This document shows, piece by piece, positions 5,321 to 7,072 of a DNA stretch of 7,072 bases. The stretch is from Planktothrix sp. UBA8402 (GTDB lineage Bacteria; Cyanobacteriota; Cyanobacteriia; Cyanobacteriales; Microcoleaceae). Under the pieces are notes generated by a model. It worked only from the letters and a program-made list of their open reading frames with translations. It did no database searches and was not told the origin of the DNA. Location: contig DMPJ01000435.1 in the NCBI GenBank assembly GCA_003456035.1, forward strand, positions 1 to 7,072, read 5' to 3'. Each line of letters opens with the position of its first letter. Position 1 is the first letter of the stretch. Both the position numbers and the translations under genes were made by a program.

Positions 5321-6307
5321 ATGGATATTTCCTTCGGCTCTAATTGGTTTTCATCTGGGTCTTCAATTAATCAAACGATGGTAATGAACGCTCCTAATAG
5401 TGGAACTTCATCCACTATTAGTTCTTCTTCATCAGCAACGATGACCCAAACAAATAGTTTATCTATCAATGGGTCTTCAATTGATCAAACGATGACAATG
5501 AACGCTCCTAATTCTCCAACGACAGTGATTAATCCTGGAATTAGCATCGGCGTTTCTCCTATTAATTCAGGAACAGGTAAAATTCTGAATGGTACCAGTG
5601 CTAATGATCTTCTTAACGGGAGTGAAAGTGGAGATATTCTGAATGGTAACTCTGGTAATGATACCCTGAATGCCTTCGGTGGTGGTGACATTCTCAATGG
5701 TGGTTCTGGTAATGACATTTTATCCGCAGGGAGTGGTAGCGATATTCTCAACGGCGACTCCGGTAATGATATTCTCCAAGGAGGTTCTGATGTTGATCAA
5801 CTGAGTGGAGGTTCTGGTAATGATAAATTAGACGCTGGAGATGGTAACGATATGCTTACCGGAGGTTCTGGTAATGATAGTTTAATTGGCGGTACAGGAA
5901 ACGATCTTTTAATTGGTGTTACCGCTAATGCTATGATTTCCGGATCAACTTCAATTATTACTAGCAGTGGTACTCCTGGGCGGGGAGAAATTGATCAATT
6001 AACCGGAGGAACAGGAGTCGATCAGTTTATTCTGGGTGACAGTAATAATGTCTACTATAACGATAGTAGTTTACTCACTCCTGGTAAAGCAGATTATGCT
6101 TCAATTATCGATTTTAATACTACTCAGGATCAAATTCAACTGAAAGGATCGGCGAGCAATTATGTTTTAAATGTCTCTGGTTCCAACACCAAAATTTTCC
6201 TCAATAACGATGGAATTGCTGGCTTTAGTTCCAAAGATGAATTGATTGGTACTGTTCAAGGTAACACAAGTTTGAGCTTGAGCAGTAGTGCTTTCAAATA
6301 TGTCTAA
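5321..6307 (+). CDS. RTX calcium-binding repeat protein, probable type I secretion substrate
   Basis: 328 aa with no N-terminal signal peptide, as expected for type I secretion. The N-terminus (1-85) is Ser/Thr/Asn-rich and contains a duplicated segment: GSSINQTMVMNAPNS (13-27) and GSSIDQTMTMNAPNS (51-65). Residues 90-197 are twelve consecutive nonapeptides of the RTX type (N-G-x-S-G-N-D-x-L); such repeats fold as a parallel beta-roll that binds calcium outside the cell. After a short break, GEIDQLTGGTGVDQFILGD (222-240) begins a C-terminal domain (to 328) with DYASIIDF, DQIQLKG, KIFLNND and DELIGTVQG. This layout is familiar from cyanobacterial calcium-binding proteins, where the C-terminus carries the secretion signal. 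No ABC exporter, membrane-fusion or outer-membrane gene lies nearby. The role is probably surface, sheath or matrix; no enzymatic domain is visible. Confidence 0.9.
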   Translation: MDISFGSNWFSSGSSINQTMVMNAPNSGTSSTISSSSSATMTQTNSLSINGSSIDQTMTMNAPNSPTTVINPGISIGVSPINSGTGKILNGTSANDLLNGSESGDILNGNSGNDTLNAFGGGDILNGGSGNDILSAGSGSDILNGDSGNDILQGGSDVDQLSGGSGNDKLDAGDGNDMLTGGSGNDSLIGGTGNDLLIGVTANAMISGSTSIITSSGTPGRGEIDQLTGGTGVDQFILGDSNNVYYNDSSLLTPGKADYASIIDFNTTQDQIQLKGSASNYVLNVSGSNTKIFLNNDGIAGFSSKDELIGTVQGNTSLSLSSSAFKYV

Positions 6308-6337
6308 TATAATTTAGACTCAAGTACACTAGGTAAT

Positions 6338-6370
6338 AAAAACCCGGTTTCTTTAAGAAACCGGGTTTTT
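6338..6370. terminator. Bidirectional intrinsic terminator
   Basis: A perfect 14-bp stem (6338-6351 with 6357-6370) around the 5-nt loop TTTAA, with an AACCCGGTTTC arm. An A-run on the left and a T-run on the right make it work for both strands. It lies 31 bp after the RTX stop and 23 bp after the stop of the convergent small membrane protein. The sequence resembles an AACCCGGTTTC palindrome that I recall as recurring in cyanobacterial genomes. Confidence 0.9.
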
Positions 6371-6392
6371 GAACTACTCCCCCTGAATAAAC

Positions 6393-6566
6393 TTAAAGCG
6401 CACGAAGCAATATCGTTAAAAATAATCCCAGAAAAAATAACATCACAAATGTTTCTGGTGTTGCTGAGTGATTAACATGGCGTTCTTGATTACACTTTAA
6501 ACAAACATAATGGTCAGCATCCTGTGAATCTCTCACCCAATAGCACATTAGTTGATCACATTTCAT
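6393..6566 (-). CDS. Small Cys-rich single-pass membrane protein
   Basis: 57 aa from ATG 6566, preceded by GAGG (6576-6579) at a 9-nt spacing. That GAGG is part of an upstream in-frame TTG (6581), which I reject as the start. The N-terminal half has four Cys: Cys3, Cys8, and the pair CLKC (22-25), with nearby His19, His30 and His33, so a small zinc-ribbon-like site is possible. The C-terminal half is one hydrophobic helix (about 40-55, FVMLFFLGLFLTILL) ending RAL. It is tail-anchored in form, with the Cys-rich part probably in the cytoplasm. It lies 31 bp downstream of the two-HTH gene on the same strand, likely one transcript ending at the shared terminator. No named family recognised; metal binding is inference. 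Confidence 0.65.
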   Translation of the reverse strand: MKCDQLMCYWVRDSQDADHYVCLKCNQERHVNHSATPETFVMLFFLGLFLTILLRAL

Positions 6567-6597
6567 AGCGGTTATCCTCAATTAAAATTATGGTTAA

Positions 6598-7032
6598 TTA
6601 AGCTAAAGTTAATCCCCGTTGTTTGAGTAAACGATTAATATGGCGATCGCTAATTTCAATCCCAAATTCTCTAGTCAATTGTTTAGCTAAACTTTTCGCT
6701 TTCCAAGATTCTGATTTAGAACCAAACTCCTTGGGACTATGTTTGAGTAATTCTTCCAGACGCAGTAAATAATTCTGATTGACTTTTTGAGGACGACCAA
6801 AAGTTTGATGATTCCACTGCTCTGCTTTACCCTCCTTTGTCATTAACATCCAACGTCTCGCCGTTACTGCTGAACATCCCAACAATTGACAAATTTCGCT
6901 CTGAGTTTTTCCCTCATCCGTAAGCAAGATAATCTGAATCCGTTGTTGATATTTTTTCGGTAAATAGGGATCTTGTAAATCCCTTTTTAAGCATCGCCAT
7001 TCTAAAGGTTTTAAATACAATGATTGAGACAT
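6598..7032 (-). CDS. Two-HTH protein like the N-terminal half of IS630-type transposases (no DDE domain)
   Basis: 144 aa from ATG 7032, with AGGGG (7041-7045) 8 nt upstream. The first helix-turn-helix, about 42-62, reads KTQSEICQLLGCSAVTARRWM. A GRP linker at 79-81 (FGRPQKV) is of the kind that joins two HTH modules in paired-like transposase N-termini. The second, winged-helix part is about 86-140, with SWKAKSLAKQLTREFGIEIS and HINRLLKQRGLTLA. Full IS630 transposases continue with a DDE catalytic domain of about 200 residues. Here the frame stops and the next gene starts 31 bp later, so no nuclease domain follows. It is either a remnant or a domesticated DNA-binding protein; the intact frame, good ribosome site and probable co-transcribed partner favour function. 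No terminal inverted repeats seen around it. Confidence 0.75.
   Translation of the reverse strand: MSQSLYLKPLEWRCLKRDLQDPYLPKKYQQRIQIILLTDEGKTQSEICQLLGCSAVTARRWMLMTKEGKAEQWNHQTFGRPQKVNQNYLLRLEELLKHSPKEFGSKSESWKAKSLAKQLTREFGIEISDRHINRLLKQRGLTLA
6643..6650. repeat. HIP1 octamer GCGATCGC
   Basis: Exact HIP1 copy near the 3' end of the two-HTH gene; third copy in the window. Confidence 0.9.
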
Positions 7033-7040
7033 ATTTGCTA

Positions 7041-7045
7041 CCCCT
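7041..7045 (-). promoter_or_regulatory. Ribosome binding site of the two-HTH gene
   Basis: AGGGG on the minus strand, 8 nt before ATG 7032, supporting that start. Confidence 0.65.
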
Positions 7046-7072
7046 GAAACAGAAAAATATTTTCAGATATAT

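Noticed and set aside
5485..5751. 88-codon minus-strand ORF opposite the RTX repeats
   Set aside because: Pro/Leu/Ser periodicity is the antisense reading of the Gly/Asn/Asp nonapeptides.
6598..7032. Complete IS630 insertion sequence
   Set aside because: No DDE domain, no second transposase frame, no inverted ends or target duplication visible.

Overview
The window looks like cyanobacterial chromosome. It is AT-rich and carries three copies of the octamer GCGATCGC (the HIP1 palindrome typical of many cyanobacteria). It also has a Ser/Thr kinase with a GYTPxEQ activation segment and an RTX calcium-binding protein of the style common in filamentous and colonial species. A Planktothrix/Oscillatoria/Microcystis-like host is my guess from codon use and repeat style; it was not tested.

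Layout: (1) 1-677, minus: 5' part of a XylF-like sugar-binding lipoprotein that runs off the left edge. (2) 697-1659, plus: a membrane-anchored SUMF1/FGE-sulfatase-fold protein, divergent from the first gene with only 19 bp between start codons. (3) 1669-3105, minus: a Ser/Thr protein kinase with four C-terminal membrane helices, tail-to-tail with the SUMF1 gene (9 bp between stops). (4) 3355-4089, minus: an FHA domain fused to a winged-helix DNA-binding domain, just upstream of the kinase on the same strand. A nested palindrome lies directly in front of it, beside a plausible promoter. (5) 4436-4699, plus: a small HTH protein. (6) 4700-5320: 621 bp without a gene, holding a compound MITE-like palindromic element (4762-4971) and an AT-rich leader. 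(7) 5321-6307, plus: an RTX protein with 12 consecutive nonapeptides. (8) 6338-6370: a strong bidirectional terminator. (9) 6393-6566 and 6598-7032, minus: a small Cys-rich one-helix membrane protein and a two-HTH protein resembling the N-terminal half of IS630-type transposases, probably co-transcribed.

How the genes may work together (inference): the kinase and the FHA-winged-helix protein look like writer and reader of a phospho-Ser/Thr signalling route from membrane to DNA. The SUMF1-fold protein, probably exposed in the periplasm, and the sugar-binding lipoprotein are candidate sensory or ligand components. The palindrome in front of the FHA gene is a candidate autoregulatory operator. 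The RTX protein is a probable type I secreted surface or matrix protein; nothing in the sequence ties it directly to the signalling genes.

The most interesting items are the kinase/FHA-wHTH/SUMF1 cluster, the nested palindrome at 4105-4148, the structured repeat family (4762-4971 with a relic at 3212-3267), and the C-terminus of the SUMF1 protein, which has the layout of a diversity-generating-retroelement variable region although no reverse transcriptase or template repeat is in the window.
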